This document shows positions 22,600-33,169 of a stretch of DNA of 64,000 bases, piece after piece (position 1 is the stretch's first letter; the number at the start of each line of letters is the position of its first letter). The position numbers were made by a program, and so were the translations under genes. Location of the stretch: positions 186,001-250,000 of the forward strand of contig WPDH01000100.1 in NCBI GenBank assembly GCA_019137255.1. The letters run 5' to 3'. The notes below the pieces were generated by a model, which did no database searches, was not told the DNA's origin, and was given only the letters and a program-made list of their open reading frames with translations. This DNA is from Corinectria fuckeliana (taxonomy: Eukaryota > Ascomycota > Sordariomycetes > Hypocreales > Nectriaceae).

Positions 22600-24569
22600 G
22601 ACGGCGGTTGCAGTCTACTATCGGCTTCGAAACTAACACCTTACAGCTTTAATCTCTTGCCCGGTGGACTGATACAGCTCGGGTGCCTTTGTTTAAAAGG
22701 GTCCTAGTGTTGTACTCCACGCCCCAACGTTCTTCAGTAAGCTCGCCGAATCAGAGTAAGAGGTTGCGCGCGCCCACGAACGTATGCATGTCTCTAGGCG
22801 AGTGACCGCCGGATTAGATCCTTCAAATTGCCGTTGACGGATTAGAATCAGTCAAGCTCGACCCCAGCAAGCTTTTAGCCACTTGTGATATAATCGGAAC
22901 CTATTACGGAACATCGATGCTGAGCCTTTTGAAAGGCAACCCCGCCAACTTCATTTGGGATACTCAAAACGCTATGGTGACCCATTGAAGTACGATGTGG
23001 ATTATAATCTGAAGAGATGCGAGGAACATCGCACTCAGCTTACCGCCTACACTTTCGATGCCGTTTCACTAACAAAACAATACCTACCCCGATTGAGGGT
23101 GCCAACGCCCTACTATTGGACTTTGGCCCCGTTTCGATGCCATATATGACCTTGTCCACTACTGGTCTAAGCGATATATTTACCAGTCTTGCAGTCAACC
23201 TAAGAAAGATGAAGGACATTGTTGGGTAAGTCTATTCCCGTCTCGGAGACTTGGACCCCGCCCCCCAAAGTCATTAAGACCTAAATTGACCGAAGTGTAT
23301 ACTGTCTTGGGGTTCCACCTATTCGGAAGCGATTAATACGACGACGGCATTGTTTAGTGTGGTCAGGGCATACACGACAACAGTTGGAGAGGCCAGTGTT
23401 CGTCCAATACCTTCAACGTCCTTCCTCAATCTTCAACAAGAAACCCCTCCCAAAGCTGCTGGTCGATCGCTATCGCGCCAAAGGAACTTGCTAAGTGCTG
23501 AATTTTCTCTAGGGGTATTTTGCAACTAAGGGTACCGGCGAGTACGTCATTATCTAGGAGACATCCGGGAGACCTATATAGCACTCCTCCAAGACCCTGG
23601 AACGATGTCAACGTTAAATGAATAAAATCAGTACAAAATTGCGGAGTATCGACCGAGAATAATCGGGTTCTATCTGACAGCCTCAGAAAATGTATACTGA
23701 GCACCTTCAGGAAATGTCAACGGGACGTAAGCGACGATGTGGATGGTGGATATCCTCGTTTCGGCACGGTACATGCAGGCCAGGCTGACATGAGACAGAT
23801 TTGCCAGTGAACGCTGGGTTTCAGACTTAAACTTCGGAAATGGGCAGATATGGGACCATTCCCCTTCAATATCTCCATTTGCCTTTTTTGGGATGCTGTT
23901 AACAGTACAATGCACACAGATCCTGTTATGGAGCACAGCCGTAAGTGCAGGTTCCTAGGCACATCGACCAAAATGCGGTGATAACGTCTTGCAGACTGCT
24001 AGTCACTATAGTGCGCTTGATCTCACAAAGGTATACATTAAATCGTAACAGAGGCAAAGTCCAGTCCCTAGTAGTCCTACCCAACTCGACGTTCTGGATT
24101 CCTTGCCCGCATCAAGATCGCGGTGGGGTACAAAGACAAGGAAACAGGCGAGGTTGGTTCCTATACTGATCTTACTTTCGGTCCCTCATTATGTGCTTGA
24201 CTTTCTCTCTTAGGATTTGCCCTCGTTTCCAGCTAGTCTTGGCCAGCTTGAGGACATCGAGGTAATCTACCATGAGATGCCGGGATGGAACAAACCCACA
24301 ACAACAGCGCGGACGTGCTACCATCTGCCCTAGCTGGCGCGGAATTCCTTTCAAGTATGCAACAATCAGGCTCAGCTCATTTTGTCATCACTTCATTGAA
24401 AAGCTGATTGGGGTCAAGGTAAGTGGCTAATTCTTATATTGATCTGCTGAACGTGCCTCGACATGTCTTTTGCAACTCTAGCTAGATGCGAACGATTACT
24501 AACACCTAGCAGATCAAATGGATTGGAACTGGTCCCGACCGTGACGCTAGGGTGTACCGCGTCGAGTAA
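22600..24569 (+). pseudogene. Decayed adenylosuccinate synthetase copy
   Basis: Fragments in family order can be read in changing frames. They are YSFNLLPGGL near 22645, TFFSKLAESE near 22730 and IAVDGLESVKLD near 22830. Next come SKRYGDPLKYDVDYNLKR near 22960, IEGANALLLDF near 23090, VVRAYTTTVGEA near 23360 and HYSALDLTK near 24005. The last are RIKIAVGYKD near 24112, VIYHEMPGWNKPTT near 24260, FIEKLIGVK near 24395 and IKWIGTGPDRDA up to stop TAA at 24567. Frames break near 23088 and 24105, and a TAG follows the HLP of the MPGW segment. Probable old introns (23226-23357 and one near 24420-24512) are still visible, so this is a genomic and not a processed copy. The family joins IMP and aspartate in AMP synthesis. 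The N-terminal P-loop region was not found. Confidence 0.82.
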
Positions 24570-24911
24570 AACATATCTTACTAGGCTATTGCAGGGTAGT
24601 CAGCTAATAGAAGGGGTCCTCATCATAATGGCGCTATGAGGCGACTAGAAAAGAATATGCCTTGCTAGGAACTTGGCTGAGCTCAAAATTCACGTTAGAA
24701 AAACGACAGACATGGGTGAAAGCTAGAACTATAGCAGGAGCAAGTTTGTTAAGTTAACTAAGCATACACTCTAAACACAGTCTCAAGCTGGTTGAGGGGA
24801 GAACAAGCCTGGTGAAAATCTCAATACCGAAGGCATTGAGACAACAAACCGGGCATACTGGCATTGAAGCCATAGGGAGTGATGAGGCATTGATAAAGTA
24901 AACCCTTTAAC

Positions 24912-25366
24912 TCAAACACCGTATCGAAACTCCCGAACCTTTTTCTGGTAGTAGTAGGTCGCAAGTCCACCGGCAGCCCCGAGAGCCAGCGGGATAGGCG
25001 CCCTAGCCTTGGTCTTGATTATCCTCGGGACTGCAGAGCCTAGGAGAACAACACTGTTTCCAAGCGCCAGCTCAGTCCCGTAATCCTTGTTTTGCTTGAT
25101 GAGATAGCCTGGCCCACAGAGATCAGTCCTCGCAATCCTGACGTTGAGTTGTTATTTCGAAAAGAACTTACCAGCATACGCATATGAGACTCCGAGTCCT
25201 AGGCCGGCGACGAGGGAGGGAACTGAGCGAGTTCGCACATAGCCGGCGGTTCCGCCCGCAGCCACTATGTTTTGAAGCATTGTTAAGACGGCGACGCTTT
25301 CCAGGAGCTGCTGTCGTTGCAAGACTTACGAAGACCCGCAAGGGTAAAGGATGGATGCTCAGCCAT
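24912..25366 (-). CDS. TMEM14/UPF0136-family small membrane protein
   Basis: Three exons, 25366-25330, 25264-25172 and 25108-24912, with GT-AG introns of 65 and 63 nt, give 108 residues. The protein starts MAEHPSFTLAGLLAAGGTAGY and continues RTRSVPSLVAGLGLG, then YLIKQNKDYGTELALGNSVV. It ends LALGAAGGLATYYYQKKVREF and stop TGA at 24914-24912. Gly/Ala-rich helices with short basic loops are typical of the TMEM14 family (about 100 residues, three to four helices), which in animals sits in the mitochondrial inner membrane and is linked to haem export. The function in fungi is not established. It lies tail to tail with the adenylosuccinate synthetase relic. Exons are too short to stand out in a simple reading-frame scan. 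Confidence 0.85.
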
Positions 25367-27843
25367 AGCTTGAAATGCGTGGTGATTACTTGGAAGGTTA
25401 CAAGCAACGATGAGGGTTTTCGCTGAGGAAGAAATTTGGAGGAAATGATGCAAGGTGAGTTACGTATGTTGACAGTGCCGGATAAACCGCGGCAGACGGG
25501 TCTGGTGGCTTCAGTTTGGCCACGCAACACTCCAATATTTTACACATGGTCTCATAGGCTTGACTGTACTAGAGCTTGCTTCAGATAGACTTATCGCAAT
25601 TCTTGAGGCAATCAAAACGAGATCGTTCTAGTCACGGGGTAATGGGGTAAAAGGCTTGGAGGCCGAGGGAGCTAGGGTGCGCTTAATCAGCGATCCAAGA
25701 TCACTCCTTGGTAACCTGCGCCTCACTCCGTGGCTGAAGAGAACCTCAGTTGGTTCTATGAGGGTTCCTCTATAAATAAATAAAAGGTGTAGAAACAGAG
25801 GAGAACTTCTGGCCGGGGATAGGACGATTTTAAGGTACCTTGATTCGGGTTACGGATTAGGCCTAGATAGCGATGCGTAACGAGTCTGGTTGGGGCATCC
25901 AGCAACAAGACAGGGGCAAACAGGGGCAGAGCATACAGCATAGAATAACACAAGAAAACATAGCACAAGAAAACATAACCAAGGTATCTCGTTGCGAATG
26001 CATAAATCAATAGTGAAGCAAGTTTTCGAGAACAGTGGCTGAATGAAATGAAAACCCGAGGTATTCGGCCCTGGAGCTGTAACGTTACACGCAAAAAGAC
26101 GAGAACTTCTTCGGGCTAACAAGACGGCATTTAGTCGCCTGGCGTCACAATTAGTACGGGCCCCTTTTGGCTGCAATCTCGGTGAGATTGAGCTCACGTT
26201 TTCTTACAAGAGAAATACGAGCCTCGTATCGGGACTTTAATCATCCGTGCGCTGGACACTACGATGGCGGTGCCGAGACAACTCCTAGCGAATGGAAAGC
26301 TCGTCGTATCGTTGCATGGGAGGGCTTTGACGGAAAAAGAAAAGAAGCTTGGTTTGAGTGGAAGGCTCGTGTCTGAGTATGGTGCTCGGAATACAACAAG
26401 GATTTCCTAAGCTTACCTAGTGTGCACTGGCTTGCCCTGGTCTTACAAGCAGTAATATTGGATTGATTCTAATGACATTTGTATTGTCTTTGTCTGTCGT
26501 TCCTCACGGTTGACTGAGGGAACTAATTAGAGCCTTACCGCCAGATTTGTGCCACGAGGGCAGGTTTCACAGCCTGTGATGAGGGGGCGAGGGCGATGGA
26601 TGAACGATTCGGCGGATTTAGTTAGTAAACGCCTTCGTCGGACAACGCTCTCTTGTAGCACGATCTTAAGCTTCGTTGACTCCCTAAGCCGAGCCGTGCT
26701 ATAATGCAATGGTGTGGAAAGGAGCTTTGTTTGTATCAGAATGTTCACAACAGAAAGGAAGACCTCGCTGCCATCTAGTTGACCTTTAAGCCGTGTCAGC
26801 TGCCAGTTGTCTTATTGTAGGGTAGCCGAATAAAAACATTTCTAAACATTGTGACGGTATAGTACGAATGGCGCCAAAGGTGGAAGCAAGACGGCGGTGA
26901 TGTGATAATCATATAGTAGATTAATAAGGCTTGAGCTAGTTGAGTAAATACTGAAGGAAAGGTGGTCTAAACTACTAAGAAATGTGAAGTGCTACGTACA
27001 ATAGCAGCTGTTGATGTATTTTGAGAGCATGGTTTAATGAAATTTGCCGGTCCCCAACCGGTACACCATACTCGTACTGTCTCTTCTTCTCCTAAAGCAC
27101 CCCTACTTATTGTTTGACAGCAATATCTGTACAATATCAAGGTACGACCCTCCGCTGTCGCTCCTTTGTCGAGGGTGCAACATGTGTCTTAGCTCGGCAA
27201 CTGTCCTAGACCGCCGAGCACTCTGGCAATCTCCACCATCGCTTTCCCAGCTCCCTTTGACAAGTTAGCCCAGGAGTTGTGGTTGGTGCAAACGAAATTA
27301 GAGTGGCGTTAAGGGTAGGTAGTTGGGGGGCTGAAACTGGCTGAAATGTCTCACTCGAAAGGTCTCGCCGATGTGCACTTTTGTCTCAGGGGGATGTGAT
27401 ACTTTTCGCTAGAGACGCAACCCTTTACCAATTGGGCAGACTGAATGAGTGAAGGGATAGAGCAAGAGGAGCCTAGGCATATTGGCTGGCGAGACGAGAC
27501 GTAAGGGCATCTTTGACCGCGTTCAGTAGGTCTGAGGAGGGCTCAGCACCCACAACTCGATTGTTGGGTCATGATTCAAGAAGCTTCAAACTGGGTTCAT
27601 AGAGATTAAGTTTTAGGTGGACATTGTATGCAAGAAGGCACGATTATTGTGGTGGTACAACTCAATTAAGTGTAAAATATATAGGTGAATTCTATGCACA
27701 ACCATCGTTGATAGATGGACTTACTTAGGTGATAGACATGAAGAAGAATTATAAACCAGGTACCCGCTGACCATCCTTACCACTGGTCTATCCAGTGTCG
27801 GCCTCATATCAACATTTCTTGGGGTATCACTGTCAAACATCTC
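25367..27843. other. Gene-poor tract
   Basis: 2.5 kb with no supported gene. A 15-bp direct repeat with CACAAGAAAACATA lies near 25950-25980. Open frames here are short and match nothing recognised. Confidence 0.5.
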
Positions 27844-28878
27844 CTAGACCAGGATCATGGCACCGAGAGCCAGAAGGGCACCGGCAGGGACGAGACGTGC
27901 GGCAGCGCCAGTGACAACAGGGGCGGGGGTGGTAGGGACAGCCTCGTAGCCGGTGCCGGTGGGGACAACGGGAACGGTGGCACCGGCGCTACCAGTGACG
28001 CTGGCGGCGCCGGTGGGAACGGCACCGCTGGGGACCTTGCCGGAGGAGACGGCACCGGAGGGCGCGGGGCCGCTGGCGACGGGCTTGGTCAGGGTGCAAG
28101 GGCAGTCGGTGATGGTGAAGGTGGTGGCCTCAGTGATGGAGTAGGTGATGTTGTTGTGGTGCAGGACGGTGGGCCCAGGGCAGTAGGTGGTGAGAGCAGT
28201 GACGACCTCGGTGGTGTAGACGGGGGCAGTGGCCTGGGGCTTCTTGGACGAGCAAGCCGTGGGGGTGATCAGGGAGCCATCAGAGCCGTAGGGGCTGTAG
28301 CCAAGGCACGAAGCGTAGTCGGCGGCGCAACTGGCGCGGTTGGCACCGGGCTCGGTGCGGCACACGTCGTAGGCATGGTCACACTTCTCGACGCACTTGT
28401 CCTTGGGAGCGGCGGAGGAGGTGGCCGCGGGCTTGGAGACGGGCTTGGTCAGGGTGCAGGGGCAGTCGGTGATGGTCAGGGTGGTGGCCTCCGTGATGGT
28501 GTAGGTCTTGTCACCGTAGGTGAGGGTGGTGGGGCCGGGGCAGTAGGTGGTGATGTCCGTGACGACCTCGGTGGCGTACACGACACCGCCGGTGGTGCCG
28601 TTGGCGGCAGCCGAGGGAGCGACGTAGGCGGGGGTGGTGTAGGCGGGGGGGACGGCGTAGGCATCGGTGGAGCTGGAGGCCGGGGGAGCGTCGTAGGCAC
28701 CGGTGGAGCTGGAGGCCGAGGGGACGGCGTAGGCATCGGTGGAGCTGGAGGGCGCGGGGACGGCGTAGGCATCAGGCGTGCTGTAGGCGGCGGGGGGAGG
28801 GGCGTAGGCAGGCGAGGCCTTGGCGAAGCTGGCGGCCAGAAGGGACCCAACAAGGGCAACTCGAGTGCTCAAACCCAT
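27844..28878 (-). CDS. SED1-like GPI-anchored cell wall protein
   Basis: 344 residues without introns. It starts MGLSTRVALVGSLLAASFAKA, a signal peptide. A Pro/Ala/Ser/Tyr-rich region follows with imperfect AYAVPxASSST repeats. Two copies of a ~45-residue module, with cores TTYCPGPT, TYTITEATTLTITDCPCTLTKPV and a close variant, flank a cysteine cluster (CVEKCDHAYDVC, CAADYASC). The tail is Pro/Val/Thr-rich and ends in a hydrophobic stretch (AGALLALGAMILV) expected for GPI attachment. Modules with YCPGPT and DCPC are typical of Sed1-type structural wall proteins. The start at 28878 gives a proper signal peptide; an upstream in-frame ATG at 29085 lies before the TATA-like box and is unlikely. 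It is probably well expressed, judging from the biased codons. Confidence 0.85.
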   Translation of the reverse strand: MGLSTRVALVGSLLAASFAKASPAYAPPPAAYSTPDAYAVPAPSSSTDAYAVPSASSSTGAYDAPPASSSTDAYAVPPAYTTPAYVAPSAAANGTTGGVVYATEVVTDITTYCPGPTTLTYGDKTYTITEATTLTITDCPCTLTKPVSKPAATSSAAPKDKCVEKCDHAYDVCRTEPGANRASCAADYASCLGYSPYGSDGSLITPTACSSKKPQATAPVYTTEVVTALTTYCPGPTVLHHNNITYSITEATTFTITDCPCTLTKPVASGPAPSGAVSSGKVPSGAVPTGAASVTGSAGATVPVVPTGTGYEAVPTTPAPVVTGAAARLVPAGALLALGAMILV

Positions 28879-29034
28879 CTTGAAAGTGATTTGACTTGGT
28901 GATTGAGTTGTAGAGGTTGGAGAGCGAGTGTGAGTGTGAAAGAGAGTGGTGAGAGAGTTGAGGTTGTGAGTTGAGGATTGGCTTGTGGGTGAGTCTAAGA
29001 AGGTCTTCACTTTGGATGCAGGCTGCAGATGGGT

Positions 29035-29044
29035 CTTAATATAC
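29035..29044 (-). promoter_or_regulatory. TATA-like box of the SED1-like gene
   Basis: Minus-strand GTATATTAAG about 157 bp before the start codon. The leader between is rich in CA and TC, as in strongly expressed fungal genes. The identical decamer precedes the GFA gene at 54593. Confidence 0.45.
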
Positions 29045-30177
29045 CAAAAGATGTCTCGGGCGAGGAAGACGGGAATCGTTGACACGACGCCCTTCCCTCC
29101 CCCCCTCGCATTGACTGGCCAAGGCGCCTCCCCCTCGCCTAAACACTGCGATACGAACTTTTGATAAAACTCAGTACCTTACGGGCTGATTATGATCTCA
29201 TCTTCTCCATAAGGGCCTGGCCTGGTACAACGTAGCAGTGTCGCTGCAGGGGTGCTAGGATGCTTTGGCTCTAGCCACCTCGTACCTACATAGGCCTAGC
29301 TACTATGTCGACGCTTTGATTTGCTTTGGTTCCCTGATCACCTCGTACCTGCGTCCAAGTGGACCGTTTGGGGCTTCGGATGACAACCTCCGGCATCTCG
29401 CCGGCTGCTCGGCTCCTCGGGCGCCCCCTTTAGTTCTTTCGGACCACTGCAAGGGACGGGACGGTTTGGGGCTTTCGTATCGGTGAGTGTGTGTGTGTGT
29501 TTATTCGCTCACCAAGGTTATGCACCCCTTGAGGGCTGCATTGTCAGCAGGTCTAGATGCGTTGGACAATGTGGGCGTGGGCTGAATCCATTGGATATCC
29601 TGTCTTGTGCCTGGTTTGTGTGGCTTTCTGGCACGCCCAAGGATATGCAAGCCCAACACGGCCCTTTTTCCAGCCTAGAAACTAGGGAGGGAGTAGGTAT
29701 GTACCTGCATGAGCGTTTGGTTTGTTTTCTCCGCTTGCCTTTCTCTCTGGCCGTCACTCTGAGTGTCTGTCTGTCCATCGGGCACTCCGCAGAGGCATTA
29801 ATGCTGCGGCTCTGGTAAATTGTACTTCGTACTCAACCGCCCACACGGGTCGCAGATCACATTCCAGGCCTGGCCATCTGCTAAATTTAGACGCTTCCTT
29901 TCCCGGCGGCGGGGATACCCGGACAGCCCGGGGGGTTTGACTTCCAGCGGCGGTATCACTAGCTGAAGCCACCGTGGACCGCACCCACTTGGCGTGCTGT
30001 GATCGATGGTAGCGCCATCTCCGTGATTGCTGCTGGGAGGGAGGAGGGAGCATCTTCTGTGTGCTCCATCCAGCCCTTCAGCTCGTGTCGCCCGGTGGCA
30101 AATGAACGTGGCATTATGCATTTGTGCCTGCATCTGTGCCTGCATCTGTGGAACGCGTTAAAAGAGATTAGCCTTCG

Positions 30178-30242
30178 TCTACGAAGTACTACTACTATGT
30201 GTGTATGTATGTATGTATGTATGTATGTATGTACTTCGTAGA
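30178..30242 (+). repeat. 12-bp inverted repeat around an (ATGT)n microsatellite
   Basis: The arm TCTACGAAGTAC at 30178-30189 is exactly complementary to 30231-30242. Between them lie a short ACT run and about eight copies of ATGT/GTAT. The structure could form a stem-loop or be prone to slippage. Confidence 0.85.
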
Positions 30243-31026
30243 TGGCTCGCTCGCTCGCTCTCGGGTTGTTTGGCCAACCCACCGTGTGATGAGCTAGATA
30301 GCCTTGCATTCAGTGCGTTGGTCATGGATCAGCTGATTCACGGTTCGTATACCCCGCTTCCAACCAACCAAGTTGAAATTCTCTGCACATACTATGTAAT
30401 CGGGTAACGAGGTGCCAAGGCTGGGCTAAAGTGGGCATCGCACACACCAGCCAGATGGCAGAAACAGCGGCCATGTGAACTAGGATAAGTAGCTGTTTTG
30501 CTTGTGCCCTCCAATCGGATGGAAAGCGTACATCGTTCGCCATCAGTCCGAACTGAGAAGGATTCAACTGCAGCAAGCAATAGATGGGATGAACTTCTGC
30601 GGAGTTTTCGATCTTGGTCTAAGAAAAAATATCCGGCTGCCGGTAGATATTCTGTCAGGGACGGAGAGACGCGGGCCGTACGTGCGGGTTCACTTTAGCG
30701 CCCACCCTACACCGTCTCGAGGCCCAGATGAGGCAAGACGCGGTGAGGGCTGGAATGCGCCCTTTTTAAATCCCCGAGGTGGCTTTTGGAACAACTGATC
30801 GTGGATACAATCCTCGGGTTGTTGTTGGCCAGCAAGGCTGGAGGAACCCTTTCTTTGTGCCAACTGACTTGTGGATTATTTACCGCGTTCCACAATATCA
30901 ATGTCATCATCATTAGCTTTCTCCTCTGACCTTCAAAGACGTGCCATTACGTGTATGTGCAGCATTTTGCTAGGAACCTTGTGCTGAAAGTCGGCCAATT
31001 GAGTCAGAGCTCACGTTCAGATGCCG

Positions 31027-32450
31027 TCACAATCCGAGCGAGCTGTCGCCTGGCCAAATTTCAATCAGTAGTCTCGGTGGATCAATTTGCATAGATGACA
31101 CAGGAGATGGAGTGAAGACGGAGACCTGGGGTGAATCGACAAAATAGATATGAGCTAGGGCATGAATTCGAGCAAAAGCCTTTCCGGAGAGGCTTTGGCC
31201 TTGCATGATCTCTAGTATCGGGCGAGGAAGAATCTTCTTTAACACGTGTAGAAATTCTACAATGCATCTAAGGGCTGAAAGCTCAGCTTTATACTCTTTG
31301 TTCTCTTTTGTTTGAAACTTGCTGAGCCTTGTCACTGGTTGTCAATGCTAGTCAGATGAGAATGGCGTCAACGTATAGGCCATCGTAGTCACCGTCTCTA
31401 TTCACTCTGTCCGTAGTAGCAAACGAGAAGCACATTCGCGCGAAAACACTGCGAACATACTCTAGCCTCTAGCCTTAACTACTATATATAAACTAGAAAT
31501 GTGCTTCCATCAACTCCAAAGTTTTTCCGGCATTGATAACTGTCAGAAAGGCTTGGCGCAAACCGATCTTCTTCCAAAGGACCTGTCTCGATACTCGCCT
31601 CCATGTCGTGATTACTTCGTCCATAAAGAAGGGAGTGACAGACAGCTAAAACTTCTGGGTTGATCACACTCAGGACATGCTCCCTAATGTCAGACATACG
31701 TCGTTCTAATACAACCATGCTATCACCGCGGGCGGTGGATGAATCGCTCGAGACTCTGCGCCATATATGCTTGTGTAGCAAGTCGTGAGCGTTAGTGAGG
31801 TTTAATATATCTTCCTGACTGGTTGAATCTATCGTTAGTCGGCAGCAACCGTTGGCAAAGTCTGGAGGAGAATATCCCAGTATTTACCAACGTAGATCAG
31901 CACACACCTTGAATTAAAAGTCAGCACCACCGAGCGATCATAGCCATGTAGACATCACCCACAAAGAACTATCGTCCTCTTCGCCGCCCCAGGTGTACGA
32001 AACCGTCTCATACTCGGGGCAGTTTCCATGGCCGTACACCTCTAGATCAAGATGCACTACTTGAGATGGTATAGATGTAGTGTCGCCGGCTGAGAGGCAG
32101 ATCAGGCGGAACTTGTCCGCGGCCAGAGTTTTGCCATGAATCAAATATTCAGCCGCGGATCCGGCCTCGGTCTTCGTTCTGGGCTCGGGAAGGATGCTAG
32201 AGGGTGGCTCACATGTATCGCTATGAGGGGATTGTTGAGAACGTGTGGATGGAACGCTGGCGGGCCAGCTAAAATTAAGTTGTCCGGGAGGCTCGCTGGG
32301 GGGGATCGGTGGCAATGGTCTAAACGTTTCTTGTTCTAACCTGTATAGAGTCTCTCGGCTGGAGGCACTGCAGGCTCTGCAGAGCGGTATGCAATCATTC
32401 TCAACAAAGACATTAGGACAACTGCAGGATTCCTGGCGCCACCGGGGCAT
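31027..32450 (-). pseudogene. HET-domain protein remnant
   Basis: The first part, 32450-31963, encodes a Cys-rich start, a Pro-rich linker, then FRLICLSAG, HLDLEVYGHG and YETVSYTWGGEEDDSS, the opening of a HET domain. A GT-AG intron 31962-31908 restores LCVLIYVGKYWDILLQT, as in HET proteins. The frame then stops (about 31830), while another frame carries on through TSQEDILNLTNAHDLLHKHIW and RMSDIREHVLSVINPEV. A third open piece ends at 31027. The conserved HET block after YWDILLQT (the RMVWVDAICINQ-type region) was not found. The parts therefore look like a deleted, frameshifted gene. HET proteins control heterokaryon incompatibility and cell death. Grouping the downstream pieces with it is inference. 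Confidence 0.62.
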
Positions 32451-33169
32451 GTTGCTCTAGACTGGGTGACCATTTGCTAGAAAGGCGATCGTGCTAAGGG
32501 CAGAATCCGAAAAGTGATGCGGGGGCTCATCAATATCAAGCAGGCAGCTTGCAGAGCCTGGGCGGCTAAGTGCCGCACAAGGTTAGCTGCAGACTCGCCG
32601 AATGTGCAAATCCACAGATACGGAAACGCACCTGGTCGCGCGCTCCCTACCTGGCTGTGTTGATGCTTAAAGTGCTTTCGTTGACCGGAGACAACTTAAC
32701 GTACTGTTCTTATCCAGTCAGCGGGTGCCATGCCGGTGTAGTATGTAGTATACATACAGACTTGAGTTTGACTTTAGGAGTGACTAGAGATTGACTTGCT
32801 GTTAGTACAGTCTTGAGATATATCACACGTCACCGCCGTTAATTGCCAACCAGAAGCGAAAGTGATAGCGCTAGTGTTTACCTCGATCCATATATGCTTC
32901 AACGATATCCTGGGAAAGGAGCCTGGGGCTGCATCCAGTAAGTGTTTTCATTGTTTGGGCATAATACGCACGTGCCAACTAAGAATCTAAGAGTTCATGT
33001 TTAGTTAGGATGGACATGATGGGCGGTGTGACGATCACAGGGACAGGGGGCGATGAAGCCTGGAGTTTTCACGATTGTTTAAAGCGGCTGCTATCGCCAG
33101 CCTTGGTTAATCCCCCAAACAACCCTCCACAACCCCTGGCACATCCACCACCGAAATACTCTAAACATT
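32451..33169. other. Intergenic region, HET remnant to DUF7730-type gene
   Basis: About 720 bp separating divergent genes. No gene recognised; probable promoter of the rightward gene. Confidence 0.5.

Larger units (their letters stand above)
28879..31026. other. Long intergenic region with simple repeats
   Basis: No supported gene. Contents noticed are a (GT)n run near 29484-29500, three tandem TGCCTGCATCTG-like units near 30125-30151, TACTTCGTA at 29823-29831 and the hairpin with tetranucleotide repeat described separately. Confidence 0.55.

Noticed and set aside
28156..28902. Plus-strand Gly/Val-rich 248-codon frame
   Set aside because: Antisense shadow of the repeat-rich SED1-like gene.
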